Origin: Tenrec ecaudatus
Lineage: Eukaryota; Chordata; Mammalia; Afrosoricida; Tenrecidae
DNA length: 64,000 nt
Assembly: GCF_050624435.1 (NCBI RefSeq)
Contig: NC_134539.1
Coordinates: forward strand, 120,015,525-120,079,524
Reading direction: 5' to 3'
In this document: positions 11,061 to 20,959 of the stretch, in pieces
How positions within the stretch are numbered: position 1 is the first letter of the stretch
Layout: every line of letters begins with the position of its first letter
Notes under the pieces: model-generated
Database searches by the model: none
Seen by the model: the letters and a program-made list of their open reading frames with translations, nothing else
Told to the model about the DNA's origin: nothing
Position numbers and translations under genes: made by a program

Positions 11061-12904
11061 GCTGCATTGTTAGCACGAACCTTACAGAAGTGAAGCTGTG
11101 TCCTTCTCAAGACTTCATTGTCAAGAGGCGTAGGACAGAATTTTTAAGACTTGTTTTGTTCACCAAGTTAATCCATTGTAAAATTACCATGTTCCCTTCT
11201 ATAATTAATCAGTAATGCATGAGGAGATACTTTGGGATAATCTAATATACTGTTTTGTTTTACGCTTTTAAAAATATAATTTGAAACTTTTGTACGAGTA
11301 CAATATATTAATTTTACAAATGTAAAATTTTATCAGCTCTTAAAATATTTGCAAAAACCACACATCCTACTTTAGCCTTATTGTACAATATTTAGCAGGA
11401 AATACTAATTTTTACATTTGAAAACATAAAAATGTTTCAGTATAGAAGTGAGCATCTAATTTTAAATGACTCTGTAAGAATGTCTACCCAGAAAATAACA
11501 AACTTTCACAGGATACTTAGCTGGACAGATGCTTTGGCAGATACCAAGCCACGATACAGAAGCCACATTGTATCATAACTTCATAGAAATCTAGATACCA
11601 CTTAAGTGGCTTCTTCTATTTTAAAAAGTTGAAGGCAGAGATCAAAAATTTGTTTATCATCAAATGTTTCCATACTAGCTTCAGTATCTATTGATAATTC
11701 TTGAATCGATCCATTAATCTGATGGTTATAAAACTGATTTTCCAATTCCATCATTCCTTCTAGATTTGTTATTCTGCTGTAAGAGAGAACTTTACACCCC
11801 CCACCCCTCTTCCCACTTAATATCAGGATGGACTCATGGAGTCTTTTCCCCTCACTACTGCCATAACTTATTTAGAAGGAGCTTCTGCTGTCTTACCTGG
11901 CTGTAGTGCCCTTTAATGTCCCATTATCTGTGGCGCTCTCCTAGCTGTTGTCCCAGAGTCCCGGCTTCCTCCCGCCCCAGCTGTGGCGTTAGCTGTTACC
12001 CTGCAGAGTCCTTCTTTAAGGGTGTTCTTGGCTGAGAACGTTTTGACTCAGAATCGAGCCCTGTCTCCTCCCATCTATTCTCCAGGCATGCGTGGTTCAT
12101 TCAGACCTGTGGTAGCGTGACTGTGTCTCATCGTCTTTCAGTGGGGACCCAGCACGCGCATGCAGCTGATCTGTGTGGGAAAGATGCCAAGATGTCAGGC
12201 ATGGAAGCACCAACTCAGTGATTGTCCTCTCTGCCAGGAAAGCCCAGGGAAAGATCACCTCTGCACCCTTCAGCAGTGATGGGGTTAACATTTTTAAGAA
12301 GAGGGGAGACTAGGTGTCCAAAAACCTGATCTACTGGAACTCAGTCCTGTTCTGAGTTTATGTGTAATATAACCCCCTAGCAGACCAAGGCTGGTTCCCA
12401 GACAGACAGCTGGAAATAGACCTTGCTCTTCTACATCCCATCACCTGTGGTTATGTATTTACTTGTCAGCTTTTGTGACAAAGCACTTCATGTTGTCCCC
12501 AACACTAGGGGCTGTCACCTCTTGCTCCTTCAGCTAGACTTACTCCTCCTTACTAGGCAGGCAGCTAAATGTTCAATATTGATTGCAGGTGCCCATTCTG
12601 AGAGTAATTAGGAAGAGAGGCACAAGGCAGCAGCCCCTCTGCCGGACACTATTGACTGGCAGTGGGATCCTATCTGTCAAGTGAGATATTGCCTGCTGAG
12701 AAGCCCAGTGATCCAATGGGGCTTGTGGACCCCCACCCACTTCCTTTTTTAGCCCATGAACAGGGATGTATTTGGACTCTGGTCAAGGACTGGCTTAGTG
12801 AACGGCCCAGCTGCGGGAGGGTAAGGGGTTGGCTATCCACTGAGCTGACACGACAGAGACTGATCTGCTCAAGTGAGATTGGAATCTACTAATTTGAGGT
12901 TGTT

Positions 12905-13045
12905 GGCGTTGGTGTTAGTTGCCATCGAACTGGCTCCCAACTTGTGACGCCTCTCCGTGCAGCAGATTGAAAGATTGGTGTACTCAAGTTTCTCTTGTGG
13001 CCACTGGGTATTTCCAGTGCCTTCCCACCTGGGGGCGCATCTATT
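12905..13045 (-). repeat. BovB-tail/AfroSINE-derived fragment, diverged
   Basis: The + strand has GTTAGTTGCCATCGAACTGG then CTCCCAACTTGTGACG, a diverged reverse copy of the sequence shared by the BovB 3' end and the AfroSINE tail. Identity falls off after about 12960, so the right boundary is uncertain. Confidence 0.45.
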
Positions 13046-13662
13046 AGCTCTGTATTAAACAATACATACTCTGTTGTGATCTATAGTTTTAGTGGCTGAT
13101 GTTTTGAAATAGTTTACTGGGCTTTTCTTCCTAGTCCTAATGTGGAAGCTCCATGCTGAAATCTGTCCATCCTTGGTGACCCTCCGGTATTCTGAATATT
13201 GGAGGAGACACACCAGCATCACAGTAACACACAAGCCAACAAGATCCAGGGGGACTCGAGGTTGGGGGTCTCCAAACAAGAGCAGAGTCTGGAGGAATGC
13301 TGATTTAGGAATGTTTCTGATCCCTGCCAACCATGCGGTGTGGACATAGGGGCCCAAACTGTGGTTTTCTGCTCAGAGGCAGAGAAGAGGGCTCACCTTC
13401 CACATCCTACTGCCTCAGTGCTGGTCAGCAGCCCTAGCCTCTCTTGGGGAAGGGCTCCCTCCTCCACAAGGAAGAGAGGACTGTGGCCTTTCTGTCCTGT
13501 GAGGCAGGCCTGGCACCCGCAGAACCTGATTCCTCAGCAAGGAAGCAGCAGAGACCATGGAGGCCTTGGCCACAGGGGAGAGAGGGCTGAGAGGATTTTG
13601 AGCTTCCTTGCCTGTGGGCCTGGCTATCACAGAGTGTGATTGGCAGCTTTGTCTAATTGCAG

Positions 13663-13817
13663 GCACCCCAGAGCTAAGCCCAGCTGAGCGCAAGGAGCTG
13701 GAGAGCAAGTTGAAGGAGCGGGAGGAATTCCTAATTCCCATTTACCATCAGGTAGCCGTGCAGTTTGCTGACTTACACGACACACCAGGCCGGATGCAGG
13801 AGAAAGGTGTTATTAAT
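13663..13817 (+). CDS. ACACA: ACACA coding exon (fourth from last), carboxyltransferase domain
   Basis: Acetyl-CoA carboxylase alpha makes malonyl-CoA from acetyl-CoA and bicarbonate in the cytosol, the committed step of fatty-acid synthesis. This 155-bp exon starts with two bases of a split Gly codon (phase: G|GC) and then gives [18 protein letters not shown] and on through [18 protein letters not shown] to [10 protein letters not shown]. From memory, this differs from human ACACA at only a few positions (S-P-A for S-T-A, ELES for ELEN, VIN for VIS). The acceptor is TTGCAG at 13657-13662. The donor GTAAGT starts at 13818, and the exon ends on a codon boundary. The segment is in the C-terminal part of the carboxyltransferase domain. 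ACACB is the alternative, but the downstream C-terminus fits ACACA. Confidence 0.97.
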
Positions 13818-14347
13818 GTAAGTACAATGACTGCCACTTCCCCGACTTGCCAGAGCCCCGCCAGCAAGTGTGGAGATGTGTCTTCTGTGCGGTAGCTCAC
13901 AGGCTGGAGCAGTTAGGACTGGTGCGAAACAGCCCTGGTGGATCAGGACATTTTCTGAGGGCGTTTCCCCTTTTCCATGGCCATCTTTTTCCTGAAACTG
14001 TTTACAGTTTCTGTGGATCCACGCAAGCTCCATTTAAGTGGTGGGAAACCGAGTCATGTGTTTCTTTGTTGGCAGCAGCGTCCCAGGGGGTTTCAGGCTG
14101 TGGATAATCACCATGTCAAGGTTCCAGCAGCATCTAATTCACATTTGATCTGCATTCAAGTCTTTTGAGCAGTCTGCTCACTCTGGTTATCTGGGAATTC
14201 ACAGCCTTTCTTCCAGAACATCTTAGCCAGGTCTGTTGCCGTGCGTGGTGCAGCAGTCAGCAGGTTGCTGGTGAGATGCCTGGAGTGTGTGCTCTTGTGT
14301 CCATGAAGTTATTCTGGGGTGACACGTGCTGTTCTTGTCTGCGGCAG
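13818..14347 (+). other. ACACA: ACACA intron, 530 bp
   Basis: A short phase-0 intron bounded by GTAAGT (13818) and CGGCAG (14342-14347). I see no recognisable repeat in it. A frame running from 14165 into the next exon is intron read-through and not an alternative exon that I can support. Confidence 0.85.
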
Positions 14348-14518
14348 GACATTCTGGATTGGAAAACATCCCGCACTTTCTTCTACTGGAGGCTGAGGCG
14401 CCTCCTTCTGGAGGACCTGGTCAAGAAGAAAATCCACAATGCCAACCCTGAGCTGACTGATGGCCAGATCCAGGCCATGCTGAGGCGCTGGTTTGTGGAG
14501 GTAGAAGGAACCGTGAAG
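14348..14518 (+). CDS. ACACA: ACACA coding exon (third from last), carboxyltransferase domain
   Basis: This 171-bp exon encodes exactly 57 residues, starting [20 protein letters not shown] and passing through [18 protein letters not shown] to FVEVEGTVK. From memory it is identical to human ACACA. Both ends are phase 0: acceptor CGGCAG before 14348, donor GTAGGT from 14519. The segment is rich in Arg/Lys/Leu helices and lies in the C-terminal helical part of the carboxyltransferase domain, which forms the dimer that transfers the carboxyl group from biotin to acetyl-CoA. Confidence 0.98.
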
Positions 14519-16869
14519 GTAGGTGGGGCACTTACAGGGGAGTTTTGGGTCTATGCTGCTCCCCCTGACCACAGGGTGGTAAAGGCGTATGTTCTGTGAG
14601 TCCCTGGCCTCTGGGTGATGGGAGTGAGCTCTGCCCAGTCCCCAACCTTATCCCCCAGAGCAGCACCTCAGGACACCTCGGCCAATGTGCTAGAGGGTTT
14701 TCAGTATTTATTATATCCCTCTTTCCAAACACTTCTTTACAGGCCAGACATTCTATTAGGCCCTGGGATCATGGCAGTGTGAAAGAGACAGACACTGTGA
14801 TGCACATCGGGCTCACCACCTGGAGAGGGAGAGTGAGAACTCAGATCACAACCAGACATCCAGATCCCGTAGAAAGGATGGCTGGCCTATTCTTTGGGAA
14901 GGGGAGGCTGGGAAGAGTTCTAGAAGAAGTGAGGTCTCAGCAGAGACCCGAAACAAAGTAGGCATTAAAAAGGCAAGGAGTGACCGGAGGAGGTTCATTC
15001 CAAGGCACTGCGTGTAGTTCACGTGGCTCAAAGATTGGATGAAGAAGGTAAGAAGAGGTGAGCAGGTGTCTGCTTACAGGAAAGAGTCTGGCACCTGGGC
15101 TTATCTCGCAGCCCGTAGAGCAGTGAGCGCACTCCGCTGGCTTCTCTGTGCTACCGGTGCAGTGAGAAGAGTGGTGTCCACGGAGGGCTGCACGGACAGT
15201 CAGCAGGAGCAGGGGGAGAACGTCTTGAGACATTGCTCATTATTAACCTGATTAGTGCTGCTATCGGAGTCAAAAGTAATCAAATTATATGTGTTTAGTC
15301 AGAATATTGACAGTATGTGCTCAAAATTGGTTTACTTTTCGGATCGATTAGTGATCAGAAACATTTGGTGACTGCTAAGGGCTGGCTCAGGAAGGAAGTC
15401 CTCCAGTCTGCTATTGTTCTCGGGAAGGAAGGCCAGGATTGGCCATCAGTTTGAAAGCCAGTGGATTGGGCGCTTCCAAACCTCACCTTTGTCTTCAGTC
15501 TGCCTATTTCTTCACGACTGAAAAGTTTCTTTGGGTAAATATTTCAGATGTGCAGCGGGGGAGCTCAGCCTATGCGACACTTGGTTCAGGTTCAGGTCAG
15601 TCTGTGGCATCATAATTGAGTGAGACAATTTTGTCAGTGGCTACTGGCAGCTTCTAGTGGAGGTTGGCATTGAAAGTCATGCAAGTGTAAAATAAGGGGT
15701 TGTTCTCCAGTTCGGAGTAGCTGGCTAGGTAAATGGAGTGTGTGCTCAGGAAAGGCCCACACCGCCTTCCTACCACATTAGTCACTAATGGACGTGCACA
15801 GCCTCCGTGGACGTAGGCAGAGGAGAAGGGATGGTGTCCCCTGAGTGGGAAAGGAGTAGACAAGGCCCCTTCAGTTGCTCCTTAGCATTCTCAGGAGACA
15901 GTATGTCTGAGGAAATAGGTCATCGCCATCTCTTAGCAAGGAGAGACCAATTGCCTGTATGGAGCAGAGTCCAGGCTTGAAACCTGTCTGCAGACCAGCT
16001 GCTGCAGGAGGCAGGGGACCAGCTGTACTTGAGAATGAGGGCCCATCTGCACTAGGCTGTGCACCCCCTGAGGCCGCAGCCTAAGAGGGCAGCCAAGGGG
16101 AGAGAGAGGGAGGACGGGTGAGCCTGCGGTTTCAGGGCAAGGAGGCTTTGAAACCTCCTGTCATATTCTGCAGGCTCAGCAGGACCTAGTGTAGTGTAGG
16201 GTGGCTGATAAAATCGGCATCATCCTTGCGAGAATGAAGTGGGTGAAGGGTGTTCCAGGCAGCCTCTGAAGGGCGGCCATTGGCTCAGGTTGGCATTTCA
16301 GAGGGACTCAGAGACATCACTCTTTTTCGATTCCTCAAGCAGTCACAGATATGTGCGCACTGTCTCTCAAGTGCAGATGGCCGAGGCTCGACTGAGGAGG
16401 ACACTGACGCTTACTGTGGTTGCTGGTAGGAGAGCCCCTCACCGATAGCCATCTGCCCGCCTGGCTGTGTGCTCCCTCGCTTTCCCAGAGAATGTTTTTT
16501 AATCTTCGTCTTGAAGAAAGAAAGGGATAAGGAGGGCAGAGAGTGGGAAGACACTGAGCTGTTATAACTGAGCGATGGAATGCCCCGGTCTCCTGTAGAG
16601 GCATCTGTTACAGCGAGGTACGGGAGAGTCGGAGCCCACTGGGACAGTCTTGTTGCAGAAGTGCTAGGGTTATGGTTCATAGCTCCACTGCCAGCAGAAG
16701 AAAAACCACTGTAGCTCCCTGCAAAAACAACTGTGGTCTAAGTGGGAGTGAGGGAACATGGCACACACTTGTTTTGTGGGCACGTTTTCTCTATTCTGAG
16801 ATACACAATTTGAGGTATGTGGTATGTATATCATTTTTCAAACAAGCTAATTTTTTCTAAAGGTCCACA

Positions 16870-17070
16870 AAAAGAGGGGCCCACTGGCATAATGGTTATA
16901 TGTTGGGCTGTTAACCTCAAGGTGAGCAGTTCAAAACCACCAGCTGCTCAGAAGGAAAGGAAGGGCTTTTTACTCTTGTAAAGAATTAGTCTCCGAAACC
17001 CACAGAGGCAGGTCTACCCTAACTTTCTAGAATTTCTCGGAGCCAGAGTGGTTTGGTTCTACCAGAACAG
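16870..17070 (+). repeat. Afrotherian tRNA-derived SINE
   Basis: The head has an A-box-like TGGCATAATGGTTATATG and a B-box-like GAGCAGTTCAAAACCACC, followed by CAGCTGCTCAGAAGGAAAGG. The tail includes CTCCGAAACCCACAGAGG. It is on the same strand as ACACA and is diverged. Confidence 0.75.
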
Positions 17071-18419
17071 TGAGGTTCTTGATTTGGTTGTTTCAGGTCC
17101 CTGACAGCCTCCAATGTGGTCCTGCGTTTTTATGGTCTCGTTGCTCTCCTGGATTCCCAAAGGCAGTGGTGCATGGAGGGCTTTGTGAGGGTGCTAGAGG
17201 AGAACCCCCACTGATCGGTCATGACTCCCCACTGCCTCCGTAGCCCAGCCTCAAGCTGCCCCACGCCTCAGGCACCAAACTTCCTTAGGGTCCAGAGTGG
17301 AGGTAGAACCTGAAAGCCAGGTGTGGCCCATGGCTGCCATGAAGGGGGTTCATGCCCAGGCCGTTGAGCTCTTGGTCACAGCCTTCCCGGTTGTCAGTTG
17401 GGTAGGTCTCGGTCCATTGAAAAGGTCTCTCTAAAGTGTGCATGTCTCCATCCTGCTGCCCCTCACTGGGCTATGTGGCATCCACAAGTCCAGAAAATCA
17501 GAAGTGGAAGGACCCTCGTCAGCTGAGGTGTCCCTAGCTGGCGGGCAGCTCAAGAAAGTAAGCCTTTCAGAGGCTTGGTCATCAGGACTCTGTGCCCTGG
17601 GCATCGCTGTACCATTGGATGAGGGTGGGTTTCAGCTGTCCGAGGGGTTAGAAAGTTTCCAAGCTGGCCATTTAGATTGCGTGCGATCGGCTAGGCTAAT
17701 GACCAGAGATAATGAAGGCAGCTGGTGAGTGGAGTGCTTGGTGAACTGGTCTTCCAGGACCACTGTTGGGACGTTTAATTGCTGAGGTTGCTTTGGGGAT
17801 CACTGACAGGTAGACGAGACGGGCCCAGGCCTATCATGAAGCGAGCAACCCAGCATTTCACACTTGCTGGAAGTCCATACAGGGAGCAACCATACCGATT
17901 GTACTCACTTTCAGGAGCGAATAATGACGGCCTTTGTCGCGGGAACAGGGCGGCCGCAGACTTCGGGGATAGAGGCCTGAGCCTTGCACACAGCTCTGTT
18001 CTCAGAGGGTAAACCAGGGACTGGCTTTGGCACAATACTGTGCAAACCCTCCCCCTGTGGCTGAGGAAAAGGCTGTGGTCCTGTGGGTGTTCGCAGTTCG
18101 GTCGTGTTGCTAAACATAATTGATTTGGGTGCCCTGGTGCTGAGCCACGATCTCACTTTTTGGGGTCTTGGTTGGGTGGTTGTAGTACTTTTGAGTGGAC
18201 AGCAAATCTTTCTGTATGGGTCCTTGTTTTCAAAAGGGAGGCCTTAGAACAGCTACTCTAAAACTTGGACTGAGTTTCCCTAATCCTGCTTGGGAACTTT
18301 GTTTCTGCTTCATTTTCTCACCTAGGCTGCTCAAGGGGAAGGCAGGGAGGAGCACTGTCTCTCGAGGGGAACTGGCTTTTCCAGTGTAGTGTCTGCTCGT
18401 TGTCCTTAGAAGCAGGCAT

Positions 18420-18560
18420 CTCGTTAGCTAATGCACTACACCAATCAAGGAGAGTTATCTTAAACCACAATTAATCTGCTCCCTGGCATATGTTGATAGG
18501 AAAGCATCATGCTGTTTCTTAATTAAAAGCAAACGGATTAAAAATGATTAATAAGAGTAT
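18420..18560. promoter_or_regulatory. Candidate conserved non-coding element
   Basis: A compact, repeat-free AT-rich block in the ACACA intron with many homeodomain-like cores: TTAGCTAATG, CCACAATTAATCTGC, TTCTTAATTAAAAG, GGATTAAAAATGATTAATAA. The composition matches conserved enhancer elements. Conservation is not tested. Confidence 0.3.
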
Positions 18561-19399
18561 TAAATATTCTCCTAAACTACAGGCTTTGGGATTCTTGGGT
18601 AAATCTGGGTTTTTTTTTGTTTTGTTTTTCTCTTCTGAAACCCATTCATTATTTTTTCCTTCCCTGAAATCTTCCAAAGGAAGAAGTGGGAACCTCACAC
18701 AGTGGGGCAGGTGGCTAAATTACCAGCAAGGCCAGGTTGTTAGGAGCACAGGTGCATCCCTCCACAGGTGGGGTGTGTGGCAAGGGGGGGCGGACACAAG
18801 AGTGAGCAAACAGTCACTGTAGAAGAGGGGCAACCTTGCTATTCCCTGCTCAGCCCCATTCCTACGAAGCTGTGCTACCAGTTTACTTAAAACACAAAAC
18901 CCTTTCTGTTTCAGAGACGGCTTAGTGCAAAACACAGGCAGAGAGAGAGTGAGGCTTGTTCAGGAGCGCACACTCTTGGCCACACCCCGCTAGCTAGATC
19001 TGGTTATTCGTTATCAGTGATGGAAACGGAGATTGGCCAATCTTGGGCCAGAAGAATAAATGGATAAGAGCTAGAAACAGTGCATTGCTGATCTTTAATC
19101 TTGGGATTACTCTCAAATGTGAAGGGTGCTTAAGAATTTTTAGGAATGTGGAAATCTTTCTCTTATCATATAAAGAGCCAGTCCCAGTTAACTTGCTAGG
19201 AAAGTGGGGAGTCTGGAAGAAAAACACATTTATTTTTTAAAGGCATGAAATAGAAACTCCGCACACAGCCCAGTGTTGGGTTTCTTAGCTGCCGGAAGCA
19301 TCTCCTCTGAGCCTTTGCAAGTGCTGTGGTTCCCGCCCAGGCTTCTGCACGAGCGCTCACGGGCAGCCTGACAGAGCCATGGCTCCAGCTCCAGAGTCC

Positions 19400-19640
19400 C
19401 TAATGCGCCCACCTATTAAATTCTAGCGCCAGACTCATTGTCATTCTGACTTTGACTTCGTTAGTGATAACAGAGAAGGATAGCACACCTTTAAATGACG
19501 AGCTTTGTGTTTAATTACCCAAACAAAATGACATAAATATGAATGAGCCCTAATGGTGGTACTTGGTTTTCCGGAAACCATTAACAAAACGATTCCTAAA
19601 TGATTTGTAAAGAAAATGAGAGGAGGAGAGAGCAAGGAGA
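19400..19640. promoter_or_regulatory. Candidate conserved non-coding element
   Basis: A repeat-free block with CCTTTAAATGACGAGC, GTGTTTAATTACCC, AACAAAATGACATAAATATG and CCTAAATGATTTG. It stands out from the surrounding GC-richer intron. Any regulatory role is inference. Confidence 0.3.
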
Positions 19641-20504
19641 AGGCTATTAGGCTCTAACACACTCCTGAGTTATTATGTAGTCAACTACCTAAGAAATACT
19701 CAGCTAAATTATCTTGAAAAAAGGAGGCGAGAGGTGGTTTGTGGAGGCTTTCGGGGTTATAGCCCTCTTGGCCCTTTAGCCCTCTTGGCCCTTTTGAATA
19801 CTCATAGATAATAAAATGGGGGTTAGGTTTCTGACTTGGTGGCTCTACCCTAGCAGCAAGCGCCCCTCGCCCCCACCCCCCCTTCCTCCCAGGTTGCCTG
19901 GTGAAAGACGCAGAAGCTCAAATCAAATGCATTGCCATCAAGTTTTACCTACTCAGAGAGCCCTGTGAGTTTCCAAGAGAGCCCAACAAATACTCTCCAC
20001 ACCACTTAGACCAGGTGCTGTTTTTGTCATCTTTTTTTTTAGTATGAAAAGAGCTTATAGAGTAACATTTTTTCTTTCTCTTAAAAAGGTTTTGAAAGAA
20101 AATTAAAAAGCTTAAAATCACCTTTTTAAAAACAAATATTTCAGCCTAGATTGTCAAAAGTTGAATGATACCATTTGCTGTTTCTCAGTTCCTTAGGAAA
20201 TAATAGCTTTTGTTTCAGAAGCACCCCTGTACCTTCAATCTGCATTTTACTAATTAGGCTTTTAGCTCTTTCAGACCTGTCCATACTGAATTCTTTTAGC
20301 TTTAGTAGAGAGGCAGTTGTCTCGAGTCTGACAGCACTCCCGAATGTGCGCATGGACACCCTGGGAAGGAAAAGAGGAAGTGAGTCTGCCTCCCAAGAGT
20401 AAAGGAGACCCACGAACAACTGTATGCACAGTTCCTGAATGATCAGAGTGGACTGTCCAGGCTGTCCTAACCCCTGGTGCTTGACCATGAGTCATCTGTT
20501 ACAG

Positions 20505-20641
20505 GCCTACGTTTGGGACAATAATAAGGACCTGGTGGAATGGCTGGAGAAACAGCTGACAGAGGAAGATGGTGTTCGCTCAGTGATAGAGGAAAACATC
20601 AAATACATCAGCAGAGACTATGTCCTCAAACAGATCCGCAG
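20505..20641 (+). CDS. ACACA: ACACA coding exon (second from last)
   Basis: This 137-bp exon gives 45 residues plus two bases of a split codon: [20 protein letters not shown], then [20 protein letters not shown], then LKQIR and AG|A. The acceptor is TTACAG and the donor GTAAGC. Compared with my memory of human ACACA it has Val for Ala (DLVEW), Arg for His (GVRSV) and Tyr for Cys (IKYIS). The split codon across the next junction reads AGA (Arg), where human has Ser, giving QIRRLVQ instead of QIRSLVQ. The segment is a helical part of the C-terminal tail of the carboxyltransferase domain. Confidence 0.97.
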
Positions 20642-20770
20642 GTAAGCCAGCATCCTCCACAGGTGAAGTGAGGTTTGCCGCCATGGAATTGGAAGTTACA
20701 TTCCAGGAGAGGGTGATACCTTAGCTACTTTGTACTTAGACTGATGTGGTTGGCCCACAGGCAACAACAC

Positions 20771-20828
20771 GAGGGAGCTCCAGAAAGTTCCTGGAATTCC
20801 ATTTCTCCATGAACCCTTTGAAGCTTCT
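20771..20828. mobile_element. Small fold-back MITE (family P, copy 1)
   Basis: A short inverted-repeat sequence: GAGGGAGCTCCAGAAAGTTC at the left and GAACCCTTTGAAGCTTC at the right, around ATTCCATTTC. Three other copies of the same fold-back lie at 27527, 59529 and 63888. Confidence 0.5.
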
Positions 20829-20959
20829 TCATATAGCACAACTTTTTTTCAGCTATAGGAAGGCTTAGTGCATTGGACCCACCTCTCAGGTGCTCATCTG
20901 GTCAGCATGATACTTGACTTCTCTACTGTATAACTTGAGTCATGCCATGACTCAAAATG

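Larger units (their letters stand above)
1..13662 (+). other. ACACA: ACACA intron, 3' part (acceptor at 13661-13662)
   Basis: This stretch lies directly upstream of the first recognisable ACACA exon and ends in a normal acceptor (pyrimidine-rich tract, then TTGCAG). I looked for the preceding exon, which in mammals encodes the stretch ending LAERLG, and did not find it, so it lies before the window. The intron holds MIRs, SINEs, a BovB tail, an L1-mobilised retroelement and an OC1-like element, listed separately. Between these, 790-2870, 3060-4540, 5500-6580, 6800-7620 and 11070-12900 look like single-copy or very old repeat DNA in which I recognise nothing. Confidence 0.8.
14519..20504 (+). 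other. ACACA: ACACA intron, 5986 bp
   Basis: Phase-0 intron bounded by GTAGGT and TTACAG. The acceptor has an unusually poor pyrimidine tract (CATCTGTTACAG). It contains one clear SINE (16870-17070) and two AT-rich candidate conserved elements (18420-18560 and 19400-19640). From 14740 to 15030 there is an old-looking repeat, possibly L2, that I could not confirm. The stretches 15050-16860, 17080-18410 and 19650-20500 show nothing I recognise. Confidence 0.85.

Noticed and set aside
1-13662. Further upstream ACACA exon
   Set aside because: No segment matching the residues before the split Gly codon, and no matching acceptor/donor pair, was found.
14740-15030. L2-type old repeat in the 6-kb ACACA intron
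   Set aside because: Some words (GAGGTCTCAGCAGAGACCC, TTCATTCCAAGGCA) suggest an old LINE, but the similarity is too weak to list as a feature.
16870-17070. tRNA gene
   Set aside because: The A- and B-box-like words belong to a tRNA-derived SINE with a SINE body and tail. The cloverleaf is not preserved.
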